Shown one piece after another: positions 35,718 to 43,745 of a stretch of 64,000 nucleotides of DNA. The notes beneath the pieces are model-generated. The model did not search any database. It was not told where the DNA came from and saw only the letters and a list, made by a program, of their open reading frames with translations. Origin of the DNA: Chitinophagaceae bacterium DXS (GTDB lineage Bacteria; Bacteroidota; Bacteroidia; Chitinophagales; Chitinophagaceae); the NCBI GenBank assembly GCA_030345135.1, contig CP128386.1:6805001-6869000 (forward strand), written 5' to 3'. Positions within the stretch are counted from its first letter, which is position 1. Every line of letters starts with the position of its first letter. The position numbers and the translations under genes were made by a program.

Positions 35718-36878
35718 ATGATCAAACAATGGCTTAACTGGCGGACGTTGCTTGCTTTTATTGCGATTATTATTGTATCGGGTACGATATGGTATTCCCA
35801 ATACCTGGCAAATAAAATTGCCATTGACGAAACGAGAAGAGTAGAATCCTGGGTTGAAGCGCAACGCACGATCATGCAGGCTCCGGATGAAGCAAACTTA
35901 AACCTGGCGATAAAGATCTCCAGCGAAAATGAAGATATTCCCATTATTGAAACAAACGAGAAGGATAGCATCACCAACAACTATCTTAACCTCGATACGA
36001 TCAAAGTAAAAGAAGATGCCGGCTACCTGCTGCACAAGCTGAAGGAGTTTAAAAGGCTTCATGCGCCAATTGTAATGGTGCTTACCAAAAGCCCTTACAC
36101 TGCCAACAAGTATTATTATGGCAAAAGCAAGTTGCAATCGCAGGTGCGCTATTATCCTATTGTGCAACTGATCATAGTAACACTGTTTATTATTGTAACC
36201 ATTATTGCACAGCAAACCACCTACCGCAGCAGGCAAAATCAGCTCTGGGTTGGCATGGCGAAAGAAACTGCCCATCAGCTTGGTACGCCGGTAACCAGCC
36301 TTAAAGGGTGGATTGAAGTGCTGAAAGAAATTCCGGGGACTGAATCCATAAACCCCGAGCTGGTGAAAGATGTGAACCGGCTGGAACTGATCACGGACAG
36401 GTTTGGGAAGATTGGCAGCCAACCACAATTGGAAGAAAGAAACATCATCAGCCAGTTGCAGTACATGGTTGACTATATGAAGAAGCGTGCGAGTAACAGA
36501 GTCGAGTTCAGGCTTGATACCGAAGGCAAGCCGGAGATCGCGGCTATGATCTCGCCACCACTTTTTGATTGGGTGATAGAAAACCTTTTAAAGAATGCAT
36601 TGGATGCAATGGAAGGCCAGGGTAAAATTGAAGTGCATGTTGCAGAAGCGCCGGCTAAAATAACAATAGACGTTACAGACAGTGGCAAAGGCATCAGCAA
36701 AGCCAATATCGCCAACGTATTTAAGCCCGGCTTTACAACAAAGAAAAGAGGATGGGGCCTTGGATTAACCCTCACGAAAAGAATTATGAAACAATACCAT
36801 AAGGGCGACATTTTTATCAAGTGGAGTGAGGTGGGAAAGGGAACGACGTTTAGGATTGAGTTGGTGAGACAAAATTGA
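35718..36878 (+). CDS. Membrane sensor histidine kinase
   Basis: A 386-residue kinase. Transmembrane helices at about 10-30 and 145-166 flank a roughly 115-residue periplasmic domain without a recognised fold. The H-box AKETAHQLGTPVTSL has His186, and the ATPase domain shows N-box VIENLLKNALDAM, G1 DSGKGI and G2 GWGLGLTLTKRI. No response regulator is adjacent, so it is an orphan kinase here. The signal is unknown. Confidence 0.93.
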   Translation: MIKQWLNWRTLLAFIAIIIVSGTIWYSQYLANKIAIDETRRVESWVEAQRTIMQAPDEANLNLAIKISSENEDIPIIETNEKDSITNNYLNLDTIKVKEDAGYLLHKLKEFKRLHAPIVMVLTKSPYTANKYYYGKSKLQSQVRYYPIVQLIIVTLFIIVTIIAQQTTYRSRQNQLWVGMAKETAHQLGTPVTSLKGWIEVLKEIPGTESINPELVKDVNRLELITDRFGKIGSQPQLEERNIISQLQYMVDYMKKRASNRVEFRLDTEGKPEIAAMISPPLFDWVIENLLKNALDAMEGQGKIEVHVAEAPAKITIDVTDSGKGISKANIANVFKPGFTTKKRGWGLGLTLTKRIMKQYHKGDIFIKWSEVGKGTTFRIELVRQN

Positions 36879-37642
36879 CAATTGACAATTGAAAATTGAA
36901 AATGGACCATGCGAATGTGCGGCGATTTGAAAATGGACAATTGAAAAATCATCGTTGTCAGAATAAAGATTGAAAAAATTGAGATCTAAAACCCTGTCAG
37001 ACGATAGTTGTAAAATGAATTTAAGCCGGGTCTAGGAAGAGAAGTATTTGATGTTTCATACTCCTTAGAATGAAAGGAAAAGAACCAGAGCCATGCGCGC
37101 TCGTACGATCAGGTAAGGTGATAACAACGATATAATGAAATAGGTTAGCGCAGATCGACTCAATCCCGAAGGGATGAAATTATTATAGAAATGCGTAAAA
37201 TCTTTATTCAAACCCTGAAAGGGTGGCATTATATAATGTCAACCCCTGCCCGTTCGGTCAGGCGGGCTTCGGGTTTTAAATACAGGCGTGTATATCCTTC
37301 TATAATAATTTCATCCCTTCGGGATTGCACGAATTGAGCTTGACGTTTTTAATAAAATTAGACTGGGTTAACGTGGCCGTTGTTCATTAAAGAAGTATTT
37401 CACACCTTTAGTGGGGCAATAATAGTTGAAAATGAACGGTGTGAACGTGAAGCCGGGCAAGATAATTAATAACGAGTGATTCAAACAATGAATAGCATCG
37501 ATCCTATCTTATTCACCCGGCTGCGGATGGTTTTCATTTGCACATTCGCATATTTGCTCATCTGCACATTGTCCCATTTGCACATTAAATAAAAGATGTT
37601 TTTGTCCTTTATTGCATTATCTTTGCCATAAAATCGAGCAAA
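36879..37642. repeat. 764-bp repeat-rich spacer upstream of the Rrf2 gene
   Basis: Contents in order: CAATTGAAAATTG words (36876-36950) with an AATGGACCATGCGAATGTGC block; a 29-bp perfect inverted repeat at 37162-37190 and 37298-37326 (CCCGAAGGGATGAAATTAT core) enclosing ACCCTGAAAGGGT and a CCTGCCCG/CAGGCGGG palindrome (37245-37266); and ATTTGCACATT words (37538-37588). The Rrf2 operator and promoter lie at the right end. No gene is seen. Confidence 0.8.
37592..37625 (+). promoter_or_regulatory. Operator-like dyad and -7 element of the Rrf2 gene
   Basis: AAAGATGTTTTTGTCCTTT (37592-37610) is an imperfect dyad that recurs, in perfected form, before the scdA-like gene. It is followed by TATCTTTG (37618-37625), an exact match to the Bacteroidota -7 consensus TAnnTTTG, 17 bp before the start codon. 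A repressor bound to the dyad would sit in the -7/-33 spacer, consistent with autoregulation. Confidence 0.6.
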
Positions 37643-38080
37643 ATGCTTTTTTCAAAAACCTGTGAATACGGAATCAGAGCTGCAGTGTATATTGCTTCTC
37701 AACATGACAAAGACTATAAAATAGGCATTACCGAGATCTGCGAAAAGATCGAGGCACCCAGGCATTTTACAGCTAAAATTCTCCAGATACTGACCCGTGA
37801 AGGGCTCGTTAGTTCACAGAAAGGCGTTAACGGTGGTTTTTTTATGGATGAAGAGCAAATGAACCGGCCGCTTATAGCGCTCGTTGAAGCGGTGGAAGGT
37901 ACCGAGGCATTATCACGTTGCGGGCTGGGATTAAGAGCTTGTTCAGAAAAGGAGCCTTGCCCCCTGCATAACAAATACAAAGCAATCCGCACCAATATTG
38001 CCAGCATGCTTACTGGCATTACCATTGGTGATATGGCCAAAAAATTACAAAAAGGCAGTAGTTTTTTAAAGATAGCGTAA
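37643..38080 (+). CDS. Rrf2-family Fe-S transcriptional regulator (NsrR/IscR-like)
   Basis: A 145-residue winged-helix regulator starting MLFSKTCEYGIRAAVYIA, as in the family. Three Cys (C93, C100, C106; spacing x6 and x5) match the cluster-binding loop. It sits just before a di-iron Fe-S repair protein and shares an operator-like dyad with it, so a nitric-oxide or oxidative stress response is the natural reading. NsrR versus IscR-type function cannot be decided from sequence alone. Confidence 0.92.
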   Translation: MLFSKTCEYGIRAAVYIASQHDKDYKIGITEICEKIEAPRHFTAKILQILTREGLVSSQKGVNGGFFMDEEQMNRPLIALVEAVEGTEALSRCGLGLRACSEKEPCPLHNKYKAIRTNIASMLTGITIGDMAKKLQKGSSFLKIA

Positions 38081-38098
38081 GCTATTTTTTTGATCAAA

Positions 38099-38120
38099 TT
38101 AAGGATGTTTTTGTCCTTAA
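38099..38120 (+). promoter_or_regulatory. Operator-like dyad upstream of the Fe-S repair gene
   Basis: Perfect arms TTAAGGA and TCCTTAA are separated by TGTTTTTG. The core GATGTTTTTGTCCTT is shared with 37592-37610 before the Rrf2 gene, on the same strand. It lies 40 bp upstream of the start codon. Candidate binding site of the Rrf2 protein. Confidence 0.65.
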
Positions 38121-38160
38121 TTAAAATACAAAATCAATCACTTACAATAAAGACACGATT

Positions 38161-39123
38161 ATGAGTACGAATTTAATTGTTGACGTTACTACAATAGAAC
38201 CGGTGCACCGGCATGCTGCTATTTTTAATCTGTTTGATAATCTCGGAGACGGCGAAGCGCTGACTATCCGGAATGATCACGATCCCAAGCCGCTGTATTA
38301 TGAACTTAGAAGCGCCCGCGGTGCTTCGTTTTCATGGACTTATCTGCAGGAAGGCCCGTTAACCTGGGAAGTGGAAATAAAAAAAGAAGCGCTGAATAAT
38401 GCCGCTGAAACCATTGGTGAAATGGCCCGTAAGAACTTCAGAAAAGCCGAGGTATTCAAAAAACTGGGAATAGACTATTGTTGTGGTGGCAAGAAAACTG
38501 TTGAGGAAGCTTGTGCAAAACACGGATTGGATGTTGAATCTGTAAAACGCGAGCTTGAAAAAGCCGAACAGCCTGGCTCCGCTTCAGCAGTGCAGCACGA
38601 TTTTGACTCATGGCCGCTTTCGTTCCTGGCCGATTACATCGTTAATGTGCATCATAAATATGTACGCGAAAGCACCCAACTGTTGGATGAGCTAAGTGAA
38701 AAAGTGGCAAGAAAACACAGTGATAAGTTTGCTGAACTTCCGGAGATCCGCAGGTGTGTTGTTGAATTGCTCAATGAGCTGACGACACATATGGTAAAAG
38801 AGGAACGCATTCTTTTCCCTTACATCAAGCATACGGAACAAGGTAATGATAGTGCTGGTCCATTCAAACAGACATTTGACTCAATCGAAAAACCAATTTG
38901 GGTAATGGAGCAGGACCATGAAGTTGCCGGCGATCTGTTAAGACAATTGCGTGAACTGACCAACGGTTATTCAGTGCCGCCAAATGCCTGCAACAGCTTT
39001 AATTTTCTCTACAAAAAACTGGAGGAATTTGAAGGAGATCTGCACCAGCACATTCACCTGGAGAACAATATTCTGTTTCCGAAAGTAATTCAGCTGGAAG
39101 AGAGTAAGACAGTAAGAGAGTAA
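38161..39123 (+). CDS. scdA: Iron-sulfur cluster repair di-iron protein with N-terminal DUF2249
   Basis: A 320-residue three-part protein. Residues 1-75 resemble DUF2249, about 80-140 the ScdA N-terminal domain (GEMARKNFRKAEVFKKLGIDYCCGGKKTVEEAC), and 150-315 a hemerythrin-like HHE domain with repeated His and Glu ligands (HHKYVRES, HMVKEERILFPYI, EQDHEVAG, HQHIHLENNILFP). RIC/YtfE relatives repair Fe-S clusters after nitric-oxide or oxidative damage. The last codons (SKTVRE and stop) already belong to the GTAAGA word array. Confidence 0.93.
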   Translation: MSTNLIVDVTTIEPVHRHAAIFNLFDNLGDGEALTIRNDHDPKPLYYELRSARGASFSWTYLQEGPLTWEVEIKKEALNNAAETIGEMARKNFRKAEVFKKLGIDYCCGGKKTVEEACAKHGLDVESVKRELEKAEQPGSASAVQHDFDSWPLSFLADYIVNVHHKYVRESTQLLDELSEKVARKHSDKFAELPEIRRCVVELLNELTTHMVKEERILFPYIKHTEQGNDSAGPFKQTFDSIEKPIWVMEQDHEVAGDLLRQLRELTNGYSVPPNACNSFNFLYKKLEEFEGDLHQHIHLENNILFPKVIQLEESKTVRE

Positions 39124-39450
39124 GATAGTAAGACGTGTAAGACGTGTAAGACGTGTAAGACGTGTAAGATGTGTAAGACGTGTAAGACGTGTAAGACGTG
39201 TAAGACGTGTAAGACGTGTAAGACGTGTAAGACCAAAAAAAGACATGTAAGATAGTAAGAAAGTAAGATGGTAAGAGTTTGTGAACCTGCTGCACCCGCA
39301 ACAGCAATCTTACGATCTTACTGTCTTACGTGTCTTACGGTCTTCCTGCAACAGCAATCTTACGATCTTACTGTCTTACGTGTCTTACGGTCTTCCTGCA
39401 ACGGCTCTTCTTACGATCTTACTGTCTTACGTGTCTTACGGTCTTTATTT
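39124..39450. repeat. Convergent-gene spacer: 9-bp tandem array and an opposing 50-bp array
   Basis: Eleven tandem units of GTAAGACGT span 39128-39226; unit 5 (39164-39172) is GTAAGATGT. At 39301-39445 three copies of a 50-51 bp unit rich in CTTAC words (TACGATCTTACTGTCTTACG) run in the opposite sense. The two blocks are partly reverse complementary and could fold into a long hairpin between convergent genes. Open frames through the array (Thr-Ser-Tyr and Leu-Thr-Arg repeats) are artefacts of the 9-bp period. Confidence 0.9.
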
Positions 39451-40323
39451 TTATCTCTTGTATTGTAACATCCACTGGTAGATGTTCAGGTTATTTTCTT
39501 TGTAGCTCGGATTAGATGCTTTTGTCCACGCATCATGCGTATATGCATTCCAGATTGTCAACCTCGGTTTAATCAGCGGGTATCCGCCATTGATCATTGC
39601 AACGTTGTTAACTGAGTAGGAAGAAGGCACCGTTGGGTCATATTTATTATGAAAAGCCCAAACCGGTAAATTCTTTGATGCCAGGAACTTTGCCCCTGTG
39701 TTGTACAATTTATTCGCACCTGCAATAGGAACAATCGCTGCTGAACGCGTTGGATATTTTTCTGCGAACAACCATGTTCCGCCGCCACCCATGCTAAGGC
39801 CCGCTACATAGATACGCGATGTATCTACCCTGTATTTGTTCCTTGCATAAGTGATCATGCTGTTTACATCATCAGGTGTCGGCCATCTTGTAAATTGCGG
39901 CATAACTACAATGAATGAAAAGTTTTGACCGTTAACATAAAAGTTTGGCGGAAACTTTCCTGCTTTTAATAATGCTGCAGTTCCATTTTTTAGCACTCTG
40001 GGTAACGCGGCAAGACTACCATCTCCTATCTCGCCTTTGCCATGCAGGTAAACCAACAACGGATATTTTTTAGTTGTTGAATCGTACCGTGCAGGTAATG
40101 CCCGGTAATAACCATGGATGTCTGCGCTTACGACAGCAACAACTGCCTTAAGATTTGCTGGTCTTGTTTCAATTATGTCATTTGCGGTTCTTTCTGAAGT
40201 TGAATGATCGCTTGAAGTGTTCTCCTCTGCTGTTTGTGTGGGAGATACGGATTCTTTCTGACATGATGTGATCACCGTCGCACCAACCAGGCATGCGACT
40301 ACAATTGCCTTTAACTTGCTCAT
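39451..40323 (-). CDS. Lipoprotein alpha/beta-hydrolase (PHB-depolymerase/esterase-like), copy 1
   Basis: A 290-residue protein with a lipoprotein signal (MSKLKAIVVACLVGATVITSC, lipobox Cys21), a Ser/Thr-rich linker, then a hydrolase domain. The oxyanion region YLHGKGEIGDG and nucleophile elbow GLSMGGGG are visible, with a late His in AYTHDAW. The ORF extends to 40401, but the signal peptide fixes the start at 40323. It likely acts at the outer membrane on ester-linked polysaccharide or polyester substrates. It is a tandem paralogue of the next gene. Confidence 0.88.
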   Translation of the reverse strand: MSKLKAIVVACLVGATVITSCQKESVSPTQTAEENTSSDHSTSERTANDIIETRPANLKAVVAVVSADIHGYYRALPARYDSTTKKYPLLVYLHGKGEIGDGSLAALPRVLKNGTAALLKAGKFPPNFYVNGQNFSFIVVMPQFTRWPTPDDVNSMITYARNKYRVDTSRIYVAGLSMGGGGTWLFAEKYPTRSAAIVPIAGANKLYNTGAKFLASKNLPVWAFHNKYDPTVPSSYSVNNVAMINGGYPLIKPRLTIWNAYTHDAWTKASNPSYKENNLNIYQWMLQYKR

Positions 40324-40566
40324 AAAAAATTTGGATGTTGGATCCTTTGAAAAGAATGATGAATTTGTTGGACACGGGTAGGTTTTCAAACATGGTGCCA
40401 AAACGGTGTAGAATAAATCCAGGTCAATTATTCCTCGGAATATTGTTGGATTTATTGATGAAAGTCAATAGCAGTAAGGGTTACGAACAATGATGTTCAA
40501 GGATTGGTGAGAAGATTTTTTAAAGTTGTTTGGTCGATGTTGAAAATCTTTTAAACCGAATTAATG
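40324..40566. other. Spacer between the two esterase genes
   Basis: I see no gene, strong hairpin or word array here; it is moderately AT-rich and should hold the promoter of copy 1. Confidence 0.4.
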
Positions 40567-41433
40567 TTAGTTTCTTGTATATTGAAGCATCCATTCGTAA
40601 ATGTTCATGTTGTTTTGTTTATATCCGGGGTTGCAAGCCTTGTTCCATGCATCGTGCGCCTCCGACTCGAAAAGAGTAAGTATTGGCTTAATTGAAGGAT
40701 TAAGCGCTTCTACTTTAGCAACATTATTTTTGGTATAGTTCACGGAAACCATTGTGTCCTGGGTATTATGAAAAGCCCATATCGGCATCTTAGCTGATAC
40801 AAGTGCTTCTGCGTTCTTATCATTTATTGCAGATGCGCTGGAGATTGGAACAATTGCAGCTATTTTTGCTGCCTCGGTGGCGCCGGTTAGCCATGTAATG
40901 CCACCGCCCATACTAAAACCAACTATATAGATGCGGCTTTGATCCACCCGGTAATTTTTTACGGCATAATCCAGCATTGCATTCACATCTCCCGCGTCGG
41001 CCCATTTGTCAAATTGCGGAAGCAATACGATAAATGAATAGTTCTTACCCTGCACATTGAAGTTGGGAGGAAAGGTCTTGTTCTTCACCATTTTTCCAAT
41101 ACCTTCTCTACCTACTTTGTATATGTCAGTAGTGCCATTTCCAATGTCTCCCTGGCCGTGAAGAAATATGATCAGCGGATAGTTTTTCGTTGTAGAATCA
41201 TATAAAGCAGGTAAAGCTTCGCCAAAGCCATGAATGCTGGCGCTGATAGATGCTACTCTCGGAGTTACAATAGCCGGCTTTGATTCTACAATATTGTTAT
41301 TTGGATTATTACCGGTATTGCCATTACTTGCCTCTTCTGCCCTCTGAGATGTGGGTGACACAGATTGCTTGCTGCAGCCGGATAACACTGCGAACATCAA
41401 CAAAAAATAGATAATAGAGCTAAACCTGGTCAT
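40567..41433 (-). CDS. Lipoprotein alpha/beta-hydrolase (PHB-depolymerase/esterase-like), copy 2
   Basis: A 288-residue paralogue of the neighbouring lipoprotein. Signal MTRFSSIIYFLLMFAVLSGC has the lipobox Cys20. The hydrolase motifs are FLHGQGDIGNG, GFSMGGG and SEAHDAW. The two copies share the SKPAI..R..S.S.HG..EALPALYDSTTK block and the C-terminal NMNIYEWMLQYTR. Start is set by the signal peptide rather than the longest ORF (41487). Tandem duplication with divergence is the likely origin. Confidence 0.88.
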   Translation of the reverse strand: MTRFSSIIYFLLMFAVLSGCSKQSVSPTSQRAEEASNGNTGNNPNNNIVESKPAIVTPRVASISASIHGFGEALPALYDSTTKNYPLIIFLHGQGDIGNGTTDIYKVGREGIGKMVKNKTFPPNFNVQGKNYSFIVLLPQFDKWADAGDVNAMLDYAVKNYRVDQSRIYIVGFSMGGGITWLTGATEAAKIAAIVPISSASAINDKNAEALVSAKMPIWAFHNTQDTMVSVNYTKNNVAKVEALNPSIKPILTLFESEAHDAWNKACNPGYKQNNMNIYEWMLQYTRN

Positions 41434-41549
41434 ATACTGAGAACTTCTTGGGCTAACAAATACTTCTGATTCGACCAATAATGCCAAAGATGGTGCCAGA
41501 GCTATAAAAAAATAACCGTTTCATCGATTTTAATATTAGTAAAAAATGA

Positions 41550-41575
41550 AAAAGTCCTTGCTAGCAAGGACTTTT
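41550..41575 (-). terminator. Terminator-like perfect palindrome after the oxidoreductase gene
   Basis: Arms AAAAGTCCTTGC and GCAAGGACTTTT are perfect complements around TA. It lies 33 bp past the stop of the 2-oxoacid oxidoreductase gene (minus strand), with A/T-rich flanks suited to a bidirectional intrinsic terminator. Confidence 0.75.
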
Positions 41576-41607
41576 CACGATATTATTTTTATTTATTAAA
41601 TATTTTT

Positions 41608-42642
41608 CTAAGCTATCTCCCAAACTTCAGAACCTCTTAGCAGCTTATCAAGATTGCCTGAACCTTTTTTGGCAACAGCTTCTTCAATCTGCATGTTCAG
41701 GGCATCCTCGTAACAAGCTCTGTCAGCTTCATAGAACACGCCAAACGGGCGGGGGAAATGACCTTCAATGCGAGGATCATCAAACATTCTTATTAAGATC
41801 TGTGCTTTATAAAAATCCCTTTCATCGTGAATCCACAAATCATCTGTGCTTGCATTTTCTCCTAGCTCAACAACAACAGGTTTTAAGCCATCCAGTTTAA
41901 TTCCTTTGTTTTGGTTAGCTCCAAAAATCAAAGGCTTGCCTTGTTCTAAGAACAGTGTTTCATTCAGTTTGCTGCCTTTCTCTGTAAATATTTCAAATGC
42001 GCCATCATTAAAGATGTTGCAGTTCTGGTAGATTTCCAGGAAAGAAGCGCCCTTGTGCTGATGAGAACGTGTAAGCATCTGTTGCAGATGTTTAGGATCA
42101 CGGTCCATACTTCTGGCTATGAAAGATGCATCTGCTCCCATGGCAAGCGCCAGTGGATTGAACGGATGGTCAATGCTGCCGAGCGGTGTACTTTTCGTGA
42201 TCTTGTTTTCCTCAGAAGTTGGTGAGTACTGGCCCTTGGTAAGACCGTAGATCTGGTTATTGAACAGCAACACATTTACGTCAAAGTTGCGGCGCAGCAA
42301 ATGGATGGTATGGTTACCACCAATGCTCAGGCTGTCACCATCACCCGTAACGATCCAAACACTCAGTTCGGGCCTGGTAGCTTTCAATCCGCTGGCAATG
42401 GCTGTTGCGCGGCCATGGATCGAGTGCATTCCATACGTATTCATGTAATAGGGAAAACGGCTGCTGCAACCGATACCGCTGATAATCACTATATTTTCTT
42501 TAGGAACGCCAATTGTAGGCATTACCTTCTGAACCTGTGCAAGAATGGAATAGTCCCCACAGCCCGGGCACCAGCGAACTTCCTGGTCGGTCGAAAAATC
42601 CTTGGCTGTTAATGTGGGTAACACCGAATTAACTTCACTCAT
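41608..42642 (-). CDS. korB: 2-oxoacid:ferredoxin oxidoreductase beta subunit
   Basis: A 344-residue TPP-binding subunit. WCPGCGDYSIL and GIGCSSRFPYY carry the conserved Cys, and GDGDSLSIGGNH is the TPP-Mg motif. With an alpha subunit it oxidises 2-oxoglutarate (or pyruvate) to acyl-CoA with reduction of ferredoxin. The alpha gene normally lies directly upstream, but the upstream gene here is a carboxymuconolactone-decarboxylase-like protein, so the partner must be elsewhere. The assignment to 2-oxoglutarate rather than pyruvate is tentative. Confidence 0.9.
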   Translation of the reverse strand: MSEVNSVLPTLTAKDFSTDQEVRWCPGCGDYSILAQVQKVMPTIGVPKENIVIISGIGCSSRFPYYMNTYGMHSIHGRATAIASGLKATRPELSVWIVTGDGDSLSIGGNHTIHLLRRNFDVNVLLFNNQIYGLTKGQYSPTSEENKITKSTPLGSIDHPFNPLALAMGADASFIARSMDRDPKHLQQMLTRSHQHKGASFLEIYQNCNIFNDGAFEIFTEKGSKLNETLFLEQGKPLIFGANQNKGIKLDGLKPVVVELGENASTDDLWIHDERDFYKAQILIRMFDDPRIEGHFPRPFGVFYEADRACYEDALNMQIEEAVAKKGSGNLDKLLRGSEVWEIA

Positions 42643-42685
42643 CTCAAAAAAAATTTCTATGCAAAATTAATCAATTAACGGACAC

Positions 42686-43039
42686 CTATTTTAACTCAGA
42701 GCTCATAAGCTCTTCCCAATATTCTGCAGCACGTCTTGTATGTGGAATTACAATTGTTCCGCCAACAATATTGGCTACGGCAAAAATTTCGTACATCTGC
42801 TGGGTTGTAACACCCAATTCGCGGCATTTTCCCAAATGGTATTTAATGCAATCATCACAGCGTAAAACCATGCTGGCAACCAGTCCAAGCATTTCTTTGG
42901 TTCTTTTATCCAAAGCGCCATCTTCATAAGTGTTTGTATCCAGATTCCATAAACGCTTGAGTACCAGGTTATCTTTGCTCAAGATCACCTCATTCATCTT
43001 CTCCCTGTAGTCATTAAATTTCTTTACCAGCTCAGACAT
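42686..43039 (-). CDS. Carboxymuconolactone decarboxylase/AhpD-like protein
   Basis: A 117-residue all-helical protein with the AhpD-type core MVLRCDDCIKYHLGKC (CxxC followed by His). Proteins of this type act as peroxidase or disulfide reductants. It lies 43 bp upstream of the korB-like gene on the same strand and may be cotranscribed, perhaps protecting or reducing the oxygen-sensitive oxidoreductase (inference). Confidence 0.88.
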   Translation of the reverse strand: MSELVKKFNDYREKMNEVILSKDNLVLKRLWNLDTNTYEDGALDKRTKEMLGLVASMVLRCDDCIKYHLGKCRELGVTTQQMYEIFAVANIVGGTIVIPHTRRAAEYWEELMSSELK

Positions 43040-43745
43040 AAAAAAAATTTTCCAAAGTTACGACCGAAGCGCTTAGCGGGCTGTCGAATTGGGTAATAAA
43101 AAACAGGAGAAATCGGGATAAACATTCCAAACGCCACGAAACATTAGATTTCGCCTGATAATTAGATTTTGCTTGAAAGCTTGTGGGGCCAATTCATTGC
43201 CGTCTGCTTCAGCTGACGGACAGTGATTGATTTTTTAAACCGGGCTTTAGCCCTAAAGGGTAGGTTATGTGGCTAAAGCCATGTTCGATATGTTCCACTC
43301 TCCGTCAGCTGAAGCAGACGGCAATGAAAAGAGATAGGTGAATCAATCTCGAAATGGCTTTACAGCAACAAATTCACCAGCTTCCAAAGGAAATAGAATC
43401 GGTTATATAATTGTAAAATATTATCGTTCAAAGACACACACAACAATCATCGCATTCGTCGAATGCTATATTTAAACAACTACAAATCAAACGATAATGC
43501 TTAGCCATATTTAAACAGATAACTTTAAAAGACATTTAAATGCTCTTTCGGGTACGCGTGCTCCCACAATCTATACAACAAAAAAACAAGGCCACTTTGT
43601 ATTTTGCATTAGCTAAAAATTGGTTCTTTTCTCAATGGCATCAGGCAATACACACGTCTGTTAGCTAACAGGTTATTCAAACAAGAGCGCCAATTATTTA
43701 CGTACATGCCTTAACTTGCATTTCTTTTAATTTAGTAATATCCAC
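43040..43745. other. 706-bp spacer before gnd
   Basis: It contains one structured repeat element at 43195-43326 (listed separately). The rest is AT-rich without an ORF or word array that I can see; it should hold divergent promoters for gnd and the AhpD-like gene. Confidence 0.5.
43195..43326. repeat. 132-bp inverted-repeat element, copy 1
   Basis: Perfect 26-bp terminal inverted repeats (43195-43220 and 43301-43326, CATTGCCGTCTGC...) each contain their own CCGTC/GACGG hairpin. The centre has two further stems, GGGCT-TT-AGCCC and GGCT-AA-AGCC. A homologous element in inverted orientation lies at 57591-57743. Confidence 0.85.

Noticed and set aside
35898-36428. 176-codon minus-strand open frame
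   Set aside because: Antisense to the sensor kinase coding region, with no recognisable domain.
36879-37642. Insertion sequence bounded by the 29-bp inverted repeats
   Set aside because: Only about 107 bp lie between the arms, with no transposase frame; at most a non-autonomous element.
39124-39450. Possible CRISPR array
   Set aside because: The units are 9 bp (or 50 bp) and directly tandem, with no unique spacers and no cas genes nearby.
38971-39515. Open frames through the GTAAGACGT and CTTAC arrays on both strands (about 60-100 residues)
   Set aside because: A 9-bp period keeps all frames open; the translations are pure Thr-Ser-Tyr or Leu-Thr-Arg repeats with no start context.
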